A stretch of DNA of 64,000 nucleotides. It comes from Paenibacillus radicibacter (GTDB lineage Bacteria > Bacillota > Bacilli > Paenibacillales > NBRC-103111). Below the pieces are notes generated by a model, which made no database searches, was not told where the DNA came from, and was given only the letters and a program-made list of their open reading frames with translations. The DNA is taken from contig NZ_JANQBC010000008.1 in the NCBI RefSeq assembly GCF_024721995.1, positions 124,001 through 188,000 of the forward strand, in the 5' to 3' direction. Below are positions 55,604-64,000 of the stretch, in pieces; position 1 is the stretch's first letter, and each line of letters opens with the position of its first letter. A program made the position numbers and the translations under genes.

Positions 55604-57598
55604 CTATAACTTCGTTCCCACAAGTCGGTCGTGCAAGTCTTTGATAAGCATGAAGCTGTCGCCATCGGTAAGCTTAGCAGGATTTGTAATTGTCTGTAGT
55701 GATGCTTCTGTTAGAATACCTTGCTTCACTAGTTCTGCCTTCGCATCTGCTGGGGCTTCTACTTTAATACCTAATGCTAGAGCTACTGTGTAGCAAGCTT
55801 GATCAAGTGTTAAGTCTTTAGCCGCGTGTTCTTTACGCTCAGCTGTAAGTTGATCAGCAGTTGCACCCTTCGTATAACTTAGCGCTGCACCAGGATCACC
55901 TGTGAACGCATCAGGCTTCATTTTCTTCGCACCATAGAGTAAGTTAATGAATCGAACAGGGTTAGAATTGTTGTCCAAATTAAATGCCGTATTGCCATAG
56001 CTGCCATAAGCCAAGCCATAAGTTACAGCTACTTTAAGACCCTCATATTGCTTGTGCTCCATGAATGGATAAGGTTTGATGCTAAATGGTTTCACATCCA
56101 TACCTTGTTGATTAATCATCTCTTGCAACTTTGCAATAAGTTCTTTGTTCTGCGACATTTCACGGAACGTTACTTTGTTGTCCGTAGCAAGCTTAGCCGC
56201 TACACCTGCGGATTGACCAGTAGCCATACCAACAGGAACTGTTCGAGAAGAACCGTGTGGCAGTGTATCAAAGCTTGATGAACGACCTACAACGAGTAAA
56301 CCGTCGATCTTCTTAGGAACAATACTGCGGAAAGGAACTGCATATTGTTCAGGGTCAGCTACAACCGCTCCACCATCACCTGCATAAGAACGTTGAATAT
56401 CCACTTCGTAGGAACCAAATCCAATGCGATCCCAGTGGTCGCGATTTTCTAAGACATCCAAGATATGAAGACGATATTCACCTTCGATATGACGTGTTTC
56501 ACGAACATATAGCTCTGGTGCAGTTGCATCGAGCTCAATATTAGCGAATTCCGGATAAATCTTCTTCATGTGTTCCACAACAAGTGGAATTTCTTTCTTT
56601 CCAATTTCGAATGCTTCTGCACGTGATGCTGTGTCAGCACCGTCAATGCCGTAAATTTGCAAGGCGTTAATGAGCATCGTTTCGTCATTCTGACGACCGA
56701 TATTCAGTCCGCGCATTACAACACGCTTAGGGTTACTTGATTTGTAATCATACATTTCCTTGTATCCCCAAGCACTTACATCGTTAGCACCTGTACCTTC
56801 ATCCTTATCGTTCTGCAAGCGATCTTTAACTTTCGCCCACACATCAGGTGTGATGTTCTTTAAGCGGAATACAAGCGTAACTGCCATTTTCGTATTCTTA
56901 TCACTTAAATCTTCACGGCCATACGTATAAGGAACGCCTGCAGCAACTGCGATATCCGCATCTTGTGTTGCATCAATGACCGATTTCGCTTTAATCGTCT
57001 GCTGCGATCCGTCTGCTTTTGTTACAACAATGCCCTCGATCACATCATTGCCGTTAGCACCTTTTGTCATCTTCGGCTTAATTTCTTTCATTTTTAACAT
57101 CAGATCAATGTTCTTTTCTTTCTTCACGAGGTCATAGAACACGTTAGCAGCTGTCGTCACGTCGAACGAGTCGCCTTCTACGCGATCATACCATTCGGAG
57201 AACAAGCCTTTATTTAGTGGTACTGGTTTATTCAGAATACCGCCACTGTTTGGACTAAAGTTCATATCCAGTGAATTTAGCCAACCTACTGTAAGCAGTC
57301 CGCCCAGCACTTCGCGGTCATTACCGTCTACTAACAATGTTTTCTGACCATTGCGAGCTGCGGATACGGCTGCTGTGATCCCTTCCGGATCTGTACCTAC
57401 AACGATCACATCGTATTCTTCTTCCGATTTATTCAGATACTCGACTTGCTCTAATGTTTGCGGATTACCGATATGTTGAGAGTGTTTATATTGGTAATAC
57501 AAAGCCCCTCCCGCACCTGCTACCGCGAGCAAGATAAGTACGATCATCAAGATGATCCAATTGTTCGATTGTTTCTTATGAGTCCTGTGTGTCGACAT
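55604..57598 (-). CDS. Membrane-anchored FAD-dependent oxidoreductase (FAD_oxidored-like)
   Basis: About 664 residues. A basic N-terminus (THRTHKKQSNNW) and one membrane helix (about 15-37) suggest an anchored protein with its bulk outside. The FAD domain begins YDVIVVGTDPEGITAAVSAARNG, a Rossmann motif in which the usual GxGxxG is altered to GTDPEG. Later come SVIDATQDADIAVAAG and VVGRSSSFDTLPHGSSRTVP, as in PF12831 proteins. The last about 150 residues resemble degenerate surface-layer-type repeats (GLAYGSYGNTAF, LDQACYTVALALG). The start is ATG 57598, preceded by GGATGGTGG. The substrate is unknown. Confidence 0.8.
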   Translation of the reverse strand: MSTHRTHKKQSNNWIILMIVLILLAVAGAGGALYYQYKHSQHIGNPQTLEQVEYLNKSEEEYDVIVVGTDPEGITAAVSAARNGQKTLLVDGNDREVLGGLLTVGWLNSLDMNFSPNSGGILNKPVPLNKGLFSEWYDRVEGDSFDVTTAANVFYDLVKKEKNIDLMLKMKEIKPKMTKGANGNDVIEGIVVTKADGSQQTIKAKSVIDATQDADIAVAAGVPYTYGREDLSDKNTKMAVTLVFRLKNITPDVWAKVKDRLQNDKDEGTGANDVSAWGYKEMYDYKSSNPKRVVMRGLNIGRQNDETMLINALQIYGIDGADTASRAEAFEIGKKEIPLVVEHMKKIYPEFANIELDATAPELYVRETRHIEGEYRLHILDVLENRDHWDRIGFGSYEVDIQRSYAGDGGAVVADPEQYAVPFRSIVPKKIDGLLVVGRSSSFDTLPHGSSRTVPVGMATGQSAGVAAKLATDNKVTFREMSQNKELIAKLQEMINQQGMDVKPFSIKPYPFMEHKQYEGLKVAVTYGLAYGSYGNTAFNLDNNSNPVRFINLLYGAKKMKPDAFTGDPGAALSYTKGATADQLTAERKEHAAKDLTLDQACYTVALALGIKVEAPADAKAELVKQGILTEASLQTITNPAKLTDGDSFMLIKDLHDRLVGTKL

Positions 57599-57711
57599 TT
57601 TCCACCATCCTACAATATTTTCATGCATTCCATCGTCTATGATGTCGAAATTACAAACATGACTAGTGTATCATAAATCTTGTCAATGGAAAAATCGTGG
57701 AGTTTTCGTAA

Positions 57712-57753
57712 ACAAAAAACGTCTCAACCTCCCAATTGGTGGGTCGAGACGCT
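57712..57753 (-). terminator. Terminator of the 56-residue gene
   Basis: CGTCTCGACCCACC pairs with GGGAGGTTGAGACG around AATT. TTTTTTG follows on the minus strand. Confidence 0.88.
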
Positions 57754-57765
57754 TAAGATATCCCC

Positions 57766-57936
57766 TCATCGTAATGATTTATGAGGCATTCTGCGGATGG
57801 AACTTGGCGCTATCGACTCCATCTCACCAAGCTCTACATCACTTAATCTGCCGCCGACTCGCATGGCTTCATAATGGGATTGGATCATTCCATCGGATGA
57901 GCGGGTCATTAAGATTTGTTTCATCGATTGACGCAT
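57766..57936 (-). CDS. Small conserved-looking protein, 56 residues, function unknown
   Basis: The product starts MRQSMKQILMTRSSDG and ends RRMPHKSLR. I do not recognise it. Reality is supported by AAAGGAG 11 bases before ATG 57936, by a strong terminator only 13 bases after the stop, and by the lack of any better frame in this gap. It is basic overall, rich in Met, Ser and Arg, with no membrane segment or Cys. It sits between the FAD oxidoreductase gene and dtd, both on the same strand, and appears to be its own transcript. Confidence 0.7.
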   Translation of the reverse strand: MRQSMKQILMTRSSDGMIQSHYEAMRVGGRLSDVELGEMESIAPSSIRRMPHKSLR

Positions 57937-58007
57937 AGGGGTAACTTCTCCTTTAGGTTGTAAATATGGTTACCCCTAGTGTTGCCAATTGTGTTGTTCT
58001 TTAAAAA

Positions 58008-58049
58008 AACAAAAAACCGTTATTCCCATTGGATCGGAAAATAACGGCA
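58008..58049 (-). terminator. Terminator of the relA-dtd operon
   Basis: CCGTTATT/AATAACGG (58017-58047) is followed by TTTTTTG on the minus strand. Confidence 0.87.
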
Positions 58050-58058
58050 TGTACTTAT

Positions 58059-58502
58059 TTATTGTTTGGTATCCAATACGATTGTAACAGGACCCCAGTT
58101 CGTAAGACTGACATCCATCATCGCGCCGAACACCCCTGTCTCCACTTGTAAACCTTGCGCTCGAAGCAGATCATTAAATTGATCATAAAGCGGCTGAGCT
58201 TGCTCAGGACGAGCGGCGGCGATAAAGCTTGGACGCTTGCCCTTCCGACAATCACCATACAGGGTGAATTGAGAGATCGATAATATTTGGCCGCCGATTT
58301 GCATGATGGATTCATTCATCTTGCCGGCTTCATCCTCAAAAATACGCAATCCCGCAATTTTATCTGCTACATACTTGGCATCTTCTATCGTATCATCATG
58401 GGTAATCCCGACTAACAAGACAAGGCCACGATCAATTTGACCGACTACTTGTCCATCAACCGTTACTTTTGCTTCCTTGCTACGCTGAATGACAACTCGC
58501 AT
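58059..58502 (-). CDS. dtd: D-aminoacyl-tRNA deacylase
   Basis: Hydrolyses D-aminoacyl-tRNAs and Gly-tRNA-Ala. The 147 residues show the family segments [37 protein letters not shown] (active-site Ser-Gln-Phe-Thr) and the C-terminal cross-subunit GPVTIVLDT (the usual Gly-Pro motif region, preceded by TNW). It lies 12 bases after relA, with a terminator after it. This is the usual Bacillota order. Confidence 0.97.
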   Translation of the reverse strand: MRVVIQRSKEAKVTVDGQVVGQIDRGLVLLVGITHDDTIEDAKYVADKIAGLRIFEDEAGKMNESIMQIGGQILSISQFTLYGDCRKGKRPSFIAAARPEQAQPLYDQFNDLLRAQGLQVETGVFGAMMDVSLTNWGPVTIVLDTKQ

Positions 58503-58514
58503 TGTACGTACTCC

Positions 58515-60707
58515 TTACGATTGCATAATACGTTGTACAGAATACACATCCTGTACACGTTTAATTTTCTCAACTACCGCTTGCAAATGATCGATATTCT
58601 TAATTAAGATCGTCATATGAATTTGAGCTAGCCTATTCTTATCCGAACGTCCAGATACAGCTGAAATCATCGTCTTACTCTCCGACACAACCTTGAGCAC
58701 TTCATTGAGCAATCCTCTGCGATCATGTCCAGTGATCTCGATCTCCACGTTAAAGTTCGCTTCCATCGCTTCTGCCCACTCAACTTCAATCACGCGGTTG
58801 CCCTCTTCGTTATCCCCAACCGGGATGTTCGTACAGTCTGCACGATGGACAGATACGCCTCGACCACGTGTAATATATCCAACAACATCATCACCAGGAA
58901 CCGGATTACAGCAACGTGCAAAGCGTACCAGCAAATTATCGACGCCTTTGACACGAATCCCGTTCGTCGGTCTGCCCTTACGCTCTTTATCTGATGACTT
59001 AACTTCTTTAATTTCATTTGTTAACTGAATAATTTGCGCTTCTTCTGCTTCTTTGCGCATTTTCTCCGTTAACTTTGTACATACTTGCGCAGCAGTTAAA
59101 CCGCTGAAACCGATAGCAGACAACATATCATCCACATCATTGAATGTAAATTTCTTTGCTGCTTCCATCAATTTGTCTTCCGTCATGAGTGTAGAAGGAT
59201 CGATACCCATACGTTTTAATTCCCGTTCAATCGCATCGCGGCCTTTTTCCACATTTTCCTCGCGACGTTCTTTCTTAAACCATTGTTTAATCTTAGAACG
59301 CGCATGGGAAGATTGCGCAATCTTAACCCAATCTTGGCTTGGACCATAAGAATGCTTGGACGTTAATATTTCAACAATATCACCTGTCTTCAGCTTATGG
59401 TCTAGTGGAACGATACGTCCGTTTACTTTGGCACCAATGGTACGGTTACCTACTTCCGTATGAATACGATATGCATAATCGAGTGGAACTGAGCCAGCTG
59501 GTAGTTCGAACACTTCGCCCTTCGGCGTAAACACGAATACAAGATCTGAGAAGAAATCCATCTTCATGGACTCCATAAACTCAGCTGCATCATGGGTTTC
59601 TTGTTGTAACTCCAGAATTTCACGGAACCAGCTCATCTTATCGCCAAACCCCGCCGGTGCGATTGTACCTTCCTTGTAAGCCCAGTGCGCGGCAACCCCG
59701 AACTCGGAAGTTCGATGCATTTCCCACGTACGAATTTGCACTTCAAGAGGCTCTCCAGTCGGACCCACAACGGTCGTGTGCAGAGATTGATACATGTTTG
59801 TCTTCGGCATGGCAATATAATCTTTAAATCGACCCGGCATTGGCTTCCATAACGTGTGGATAATACCCAAAGCCGCGTAACAATCTTTAATGTTATCTAC
59901 AATAACGCGAAGTGCCATGAGATCATAAATCTCAGTGAATTGTTTGTTCTTCGCGGACATTTTTTTATAAATAGAATAAATGTGCTTCGGACGACCTGAA
60001 ATATCTGCCTCGATGCCCATATCGTGGAGTTTCTCTTTAATGTTGCTGCCCACTTCTTCGATGTAACGCTCCCGCTCTGTACGCTTCTTCTGCATGAGAT
60101 TCACAATACGGTAGTATTGCTGAGGGTTTAGATAGCGCAGAGCGATATCCTCCATCTCCCATTTGATCGCAGAAATACCGAGGCGGTGTGCAATTGGGCA
60201 AAAAATTTCTAGTGTTTCATAAGCGATACGTCGCTGATTTTCTTCAGATTGAAATTTAAGCGTACGCATGTTGTGCAGACGATCGGCAAGCTTAATTAGA
60301 ATAACGCGAATGTCCTGCGCCATGGCAACAAACATTTTGCGATAATTCTCATTCTGCTGCTCTTCCTTGGATTTGAACTGAATGCGCTCCAGCTTCGTAA
60401 GTCCATCAACAAGCATCGCACAAGTTTCGCCAAATTTCTCTTTTACCTGATCCAGCGGAACCGTAGTATCTTCAACGACATCATGAAGCAGAGCAGCGAT
60501 TATGGATGTTGTATCCATCTGCATGTTCACAATAATTTCTGCTACCGCAACCGGGTGCAGAATATAAGGCTCACCTGATTTACGCACTTGACCGTGGTGA
60601 GCTTGTTCGGCAAATGCATATGCTTCCTCAATTTTCTTGAGATCGGCTTCTTTTAGATAAGTCGACGCCTTTTGAAGTAAAAGCTCAATACCCATGGACC
60701 CATCCAT
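58515..60707 (-). CDS. relA: Bifunctional (p)ppGpp synthetase/hydrolase Rel
   Basis: Makes and degrades the alarmone (p)ppGpp in the stringent response. Its 730 residues have an HD hydrolase domain (HPVAVAEI, LLHDVVEDT, ILIKLADRLHNMRTL), the synthetase domain (GRPKHIYSIYKKM, YDLMALRVIV, YQSLHTTVVGP), a TGS domain (VFVFTPKGEVFELPAGSVPLDYAY), a zinc-finger/RIS region (RFARCCNPVPGDD) and a C-terminal ACT domain. The intact HD motif implies that both activities are present. The start is either ATG 60707 or ATG 60695 (MGIELLLQK). It lies between apt and dtd. Confidence 0.97.
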   Translation of the reverse strand: MDGSMGIELLLQKASTYLKEADLKKIEEAYAFAEQAHHGQVRKSGEPYILHPVAVAEIIVNMQMDTTSIIAALLHDVVEDTTVPLDQVKEKFGETCAMLVDGLTKLERIQFKSKEEQQNENYRKMFVAMAQDIRVILIKLADRLHNMRTLKFQSEENQRRIAYETLEIFCPIAHRLGISAIKWEMEDIALRYLNPQQYYRIVNLMQKKRTERERYIEEVGSNIKEKLHDMGIEADISGRPKHIYSIYKKMSAKNKQFTEIYDLMALRVIVDNIKDCYAALGIIHTLWKPMPGRFKDYIAMPKTNMYQSLHTTVVGPTGEPLEVQIRTWEMHRTSEFGVAAHWAYKEGTIAPAGFGDKMSWFREILELQQETHDAAEFMESMKMDFFSDLVFVFTPKGEVFELPAGSVPLDYAYRIHTEVGNRTIGAKVNGRIVPLDHKLKTGDIVEILTSKHSYGPSQDWVKIAQSSHARSKIKQWFKKERREENVEKGRDAIERELKRMGIDPSTLMTEDKLMEAAKKFTFNDVDDMLSAIGFSGLTAAQVCTKLTEKMRKEAEEAQIIQLTNEIKEVKSSDKERKGRPTNGIRVKGVDNLLVRFARCCNPVPGDDVVGYITRGRGVSVHRADCTNIPVGDNEEGNRVIEVEWAEAMEANFNVEIEITGHDRRGLLNEVLKVVSESKTMISAVSGRSDKNRLAQIHMTILIKNIDHLQAVVEKIKRVQDVYSVQRIMQS

Positions 60708-60783
60708 TCCCTTAAGTAAGTAATTTTAATTCATTATGCCTTGGTATATAGCCCCGCGTCAACTGTCGAGACATGTCTGCCCT

Positions 60784-60857
60784 TAAAAATAAATACACCC
60801 GTCACCAGATATGCGCTACTTTCACGGACATATCTGCTAAAGGGTGTATTTATTTGC
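60784..60857 (-). terminator. Terminator of the recJ-apt transcript
   Basis: AAATACACCC pairs with GGGTGTATTT, with an inner CAGATATG/CATATCTG-like pairing. T-rich sequence follows on the minus strand. Confidence 0.85.
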
Positions 60858-60874
60858 CTAATCAAACCAATCTT

Positions 60875-61387
60875 TTAGTAAGTTACCATCGTAAATGTTG
60901 GGATATCGCCCAACTTCTCACGACCGTTAAGATAGGAAAGCTCGATCATGAATGCTGCACCGACAACTACGCCGCCCAATTGATTAATTAGATTAATCGA
61001 AGTTTCGATAGTACCACCAGTTGCAAGCAAATCGTCTGCGATTAGAACACGTTGACCTGGCTTGATCGCATCTTTATGCATAGCAAGCTTATCTTTACCA
61101 TATTCAAGGGAATAGTCCGCTTCAATAGTTTCACCTGGTAATTTACCACTCTTACGAATTGGAACAAATCCAAGACCCAAAGAGTAAGCAAGAGGAGCAC
61201 CAACAACGAAACCACGTGCTTCTGGCCCTGCGATTAGATCGATTTCTAGATCCTTCACGAGCTGTGCAATATGGTCGATTGATTCTTTGTAAACAGGACC
61301 ATTATTCAAAATAGTTGTAATATCCTTAAAGCGGATACCTGGCTGAGGAAAGTCTGGAATCACACGAATGTGCTCTTTAAAATTCAT
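60875..61387 (-). CDS. apt: Adenine phosphoribosyltransferase
   Basis: Salvages adenine to AMP with PRPP. It has 170 residues, the family length. The PRPP-binding motif reads VLIADDLLATGGT, preceded by GPEARGFVVGAPLAYSLGLGFVPIRKSGKLPG. The start is ATG 61387 (MNFKEHIRVI), with GGAGGGG upstream; the longer frame overlaps recJ. It follows recJ by 32 bases and is separated from relA by a terminator, so relA has its own promoter. Confidence 0.97.
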   Translation of the reverse strand: MNFKEHIRVIPDFPQPGIRFKDITTILNNGPVYKESIDHIAQLVKDLEIDLIAGPEARGFVVGAPLAYSLGLGFVPIRKSGKLPGETIEADYSLEYGKDKLAMHKDAIKPGQRVLIADDLLATGGTIETSINLINQLGGVVVGAAFMIELSYLNGREKLGDIPTFTMVTY

Positions 61388-61419
61388 CAGTACCCCTCCA
61401 ATCATGATATAAAATAGTG

Positions 61420-63843
61420 TTATCGTTGTGCAATCCAACACTCGAGCTCTTTCGCAGAGCTGAACATACACAATTGCTCGACTTCAGTTCGATTCATTCT
61501 TGCTTGATACAAGTTAGATTCTGTTAAATCCCGCTTCGGTGGTTGAGCGGCAAGCCCGCTCTCACTTCCTGTACGTTCAATAAATCCTAATTGCTCAAAC
61601 ACTTGAAGCATGAACGCTGCCGTTGTCTCAGAAACTTCCAAACGCTTAGCAAGCTGACGCTCGAAAGTTGCACTCGGCGTCTGCCATGAACCTGCACGCC
61701 CGAGTAAACCATACATGGATTTAAAATGCTCCCTAGATGGTACACTCCCGCTAAGAAGCGGATTTGTCTCGGCAAATAATGCATACATGCGATGACAATT
61801 AGTCGCATGCACGACAACTTGACGCAACTGAGTAGGATGCGCCGGCAAATTGTAGAATACCACATCAGTAACCGCTTGAAAAGCATGCATCTTCGCAAGC
61901 TCATTTATAGGGGTTAGTTTATCTGCCTTTTCGTCATGCGACCACACAGGCAAATCCGCGTTGTTCGCGATCTTAGTTGCGTTCGAATGAAAATCTGCAA
62001 CCGAATCTTCAAACAAAACCAACCCAATAATTGACTCCGGATTCGGTGCTTTCGTCGCTACTACTGTGCGTAGTGATGCGATCTTTTCTGCAGCTCTTGC
62101 ATTCCCACGCCAATCGAATAATTGTCGATGTGGTATCCGAATATCTTTCATCATGAGTTGCGGTTTACGAAGACCATTCCATTCATTTACGGAAAGCTCC
62201 GCAAGTGTATCAACACTAGCCCCAATCGTCATCCAGGGACTCAGTTCCCCTTTGCCAAATGAAACACCTTCAATGACAAACTTTACCTCTTCTGAAGCTT
62301 GTGTTAGCCCGAGCTTAAGATGCTGGCTTTCCTTGCCCATCGTACGAACTTCAGTAATAGCCAACTCTCGAATGATAAATTTCGGAGCAGGATTCCCCAT
62401 GCCAAAAGGTGCCAACAATTGCAAGGTATCAATGCACGGAAGTGGAATATCTTCGAGTCGACATTCCAGATCAGCACCTAGAAGAGGGACTAAATCTTCT
62501 TCTTGTAGTAGTCGCTTACCGATTTCATTAAGTTGTGTTTGGAATGCTTCTAAATGCTCAAGCTTAAGCGACATTCCTGCTGCTGCACTGTGACCGCCAT
62601 AATGATCAAGCCATGCATCACATTCCGTCAATGCCTCATGCAAGTGAAAACCTGCAATCGAGCGTGCCGAACCTTTTACTGTACCTTGTTCAGGATCAAT
62701 GCTCAGCACAAGTGTTGGCCTATAGTAACGTTCTACAATACGTGAGGCAACAATACCAACAACGCCAATATTCCATCGTTCACCAGCAAGTACGAGAACA
62801 TGAGGCAGATCCGACTTCTGACGTTCCGCTTCAACCATTGCAACAGCTTCTACTGTCATTTCCTCTACAATACGCTGACGTTCAACGTTCAGAACATCAA
62901 GCTCTTGCGCAAGCTCATCTGCTTCGGAACTGTCTTCTGTGAGTAATAGGCGAACAGCCGTATCCGCAGACTCCAATCGACCACTAGCATTAATTCTTGG
63001 CCCAATTGAAAATCCGATATGACCTGCAGATACGTCCCTTTTCTCAATACTGCATACACGAAGTAGGGCTCGAACACCCACAAATCCACCTGTGCGTATT
63101 TGCTCCAAGCCTTGTTTCACAATAAGTCTATTCTCATCTTGAAGAGGCATTAAATCTGCTACTGTTCCGATCGCAGCAAGTTCAAGCAATTCCTCTGGCA
63201 TTCTGCCAAGCAGTGCTTGGCCAAGTTTCAACGCAACCCCAACACCAGCTAGTCCTTTAAACGGGTAGGGGCATGTCGATTTTTTCGGATTAATAAGTGC
63301 AAGCGGTTCAGGTAATATAGCAGGTGGTTCATGGTGATCCGTCACAATTACATCCATTCCACACTGCTTAATATAAGCCACTTCTTCTACAGCACTCACA
63401 CCAGTATCTACTGTAATGAGCAGTGTAATCCCATCCAGCTTCGCTTGATCGACTGCCTCACAATTTAAGCCATAACCTTCCTTTACCCGATGTGGAATGT
63501 AATAGTCTACATTCGCATCCAAGCCCTGCAGCAATCTTACCATTAACGCCGTTGAACTTACGCCATCCGCATCATAATCACCATACACACGAATCTTCTC
63601 ATGATTGGCAAGTGCTTGTTTGATACGATCAACAGCAGCTTGCATGCCTTCCAAAAGAAAAGGATCATGATACCCTTCACTACCACCATATAAAAAGCGC
63701 TGAATCTCCTCAGAATCCGTCATTCCCCTTGCTGCTAATAACTGCAAGACAAGTGGTGGAAGATCCACCGCACTCTGTGAGATCGACGCCATCACTTCTT
63801 CGTCTATTTGACCAACTTGCCATCTTCCCTTACCAAGTAACAC
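61420..63843 (-). CDS. recJ: Single-stranded-DNA exonuclease RecJ
   Basis: A 5' to 3' single-strand exonuclease of recombination and mismatch repair. The DHH phosphoesterase core shows VYGDYDADGVSSTALMV, VDTGVSAVEEV and TDHHEPP. The DHHA1 domain shows YGGHSAAAGMSL. An OB-type domain and a long C-terminal extension follow, as in Bacillus RecJ (786 residues; about 807 here). The start is GTG 63843 with GGGGG 7 bases upstream; the longer frame would overlap the preceding gene. It begins 31 bases after the stop of the probable cation-efflux gene and precedes apt. Confidence 0.95.
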   Translation of the reverse strand: MLLGKGRWQVGQIDEEVMASISQSAVDLPPLVLQLLAARGMTDSEEIQRFLYGGSEGYHDPFLLEGMQAAVDRIKQALANHEKIRVYGDYDADGVSSTALMVRLLQGLDANVDYYIPHRVKEGYGLNCEAVDQAKLDGITLLITVDTGVSAVEEVAYIKQCGMDVIVTDHHEPPAILPEPLALINPKKSTCPYPFKGLAGVGVALKLGQALLGRMPEELLELAAIGTVADLMPLQDENRLIVKQGLEQIRTGGFVGVRALLRVCSIEKRDVSAGHIGFSIGPRINASGRLESADTAVRLLLTEDSSEADELAQELDVLNVERQRIVEEMTVEAVAMVEAERQKSDLPHVLVLAGERWNIGVVGIVASRIVERYYRPTLVLSIDPEQGTVKGSARSIAGFHLHEALTECDAWLDHYGGHSAAAGMSLKLEHLEAFQTQLNEIGKRLLQEEDLVPLLGADLECRLEDIPLPCIDTLQLLAPFGMGNPAPKFIIRELAITEVRTMGKESQHLKLGLTQASEEVKFVIEGVSFGKGELSPWMTIGASVDTLAELSVNEWNGLRKPQLMMKDIRIPHRQLFDWRGNARAAEKIASLRTVVATKAPNPESIIGLVLFEDSVADFHSNATKIANNADLPVWSHDEKADKLTPINELAKMHAFQAVTDVVFYNLPAHPTQLRQVVVHATNCHRMYALFAETNPLLSGSVPSREHFKSMYGLLGRAGSWQTPSATFERQLAKRLEVSETTAAFMLQVFEQLGFIERTGSESGLAAQPPKRDLTESNLYQARMNRTEVEQLCMFSSAKELECWIAQR

Positions 63844-63874
63844 ACAATATCCCCCTTGCCAACTCCCACAGTGC

Positions 63875-64000
63875 TTAATGCAATACCGATGGGAAGTCGC
63901 TATGGTCCACATTCAGATTATTCTTATATGGATAACCCGGGTCATATGGAAAAACATGCACAAACACGTCTGAAATGTGAATAAATCTTTTCATTAACTG
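63875..64000 (-). CDS. C-terminal end of a probable cation diffusion facilitator transporter
   Basis: An open frame enters from the right edge and stops at TAA 63877-63875, giving the last 41 residues. The segment FIHISDVFVHVFPYDPGYPYKN resembles the cytoplasmic metal-binding tail of CDF family efflux proteins (DVxVHVEP pattern). The stop is 31 bases before recJ, suggesting an operon. Only the tail is visible, so the family call is tentative. Confidence 0.5.
   Translation of the reverse strand, partial: QLMKRFIHISDVFVHVFPYDPGYPYKNNLNVDHSDFPSVLH

Overview
The window looks like chromosomal DNA of a Paenibacillus-type, spore-forming Bacillota (roughly 43-45% GC by eye). The reasons are strong GGAGG ribosome-binding sites with many TTG and GTG starts, a secreted hydrolase with copper-amine-oxidase-like N-terminal repeats, YesM/YesN-type two-component regulation of sugar ABC transporters, T-box leaders on aminoacyl-tRNA synthetase genes, and core gene orders matching Bacillus subtilis (alaS-ireB-ruvX-yrzB-mltG-trhP1-trhP2; cymR-iscS beside mnmA; hisS-aspS-tcdA-rarA; recJ-apt-relA-dtd). 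I saw no rRNA, tRNA, CRISPR array, transposase or prophage.

Layout. 1-3.7 kb: divergent gluconeogenic pair, ppdK (runs off the left edge, with a puzzling start) and glpX. 3.7-4.1 kb: a 160-bp inverted-repeat element and low-complexity DNA. 4.2-8 kb: secreted glycosyl-hydrolase-like protein, NlpC/P60 peptidase, a very acidic small protein and CorA. 8-19.7 kb: sugar-uptake locus with two paralogous ABC importer sets around a YesM/YesN system and a family 3 beta-N-acetylhexosaminidase. 19.8-29.5 kb: a lipid-kinase-like gene, the pdhABCD operon, an esterase, lipL (lipoyl transfer, functionally tied to pdhC) and a class B penicillin-binding protein. 29.6-31.9 kb: a chemoreceptor behind a SigD-like promoter. 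32-40 kb: the alaS operon led by an alanine T-box. 40-45 kb: AI-2E-family permease, cymR-iscS-PRC-zinc-ribbon operon and mnmA. 45-48.7 kb: an MhqR-like regulator with pirin and WrbA genes, and a CNNM/CBS protein. 49-54.8 kb: rarA, tcdA, aspS and hisS behind a histidine T-box. 55-64 kb: HxlR regulator, membrane-anchored FAD oxidoreductase, an unlisted 56-residue gene, dtd, relA, apt, recJ and the tail of a probable cation-efflux gene.

The least explained signals are: a three-copy family of 160-bp intergenic inverted repeats, one copy lying inside the alaS leader between the T-box and the gene; a ppdK start whose family-like N-terminal codons lie out of frame with the only good ribosome-binding site; equivalent hairpins placed between binding-protein and permease genes in both sugar operons; a GC-rich block inside rarA; and paired MhqR-type operators.
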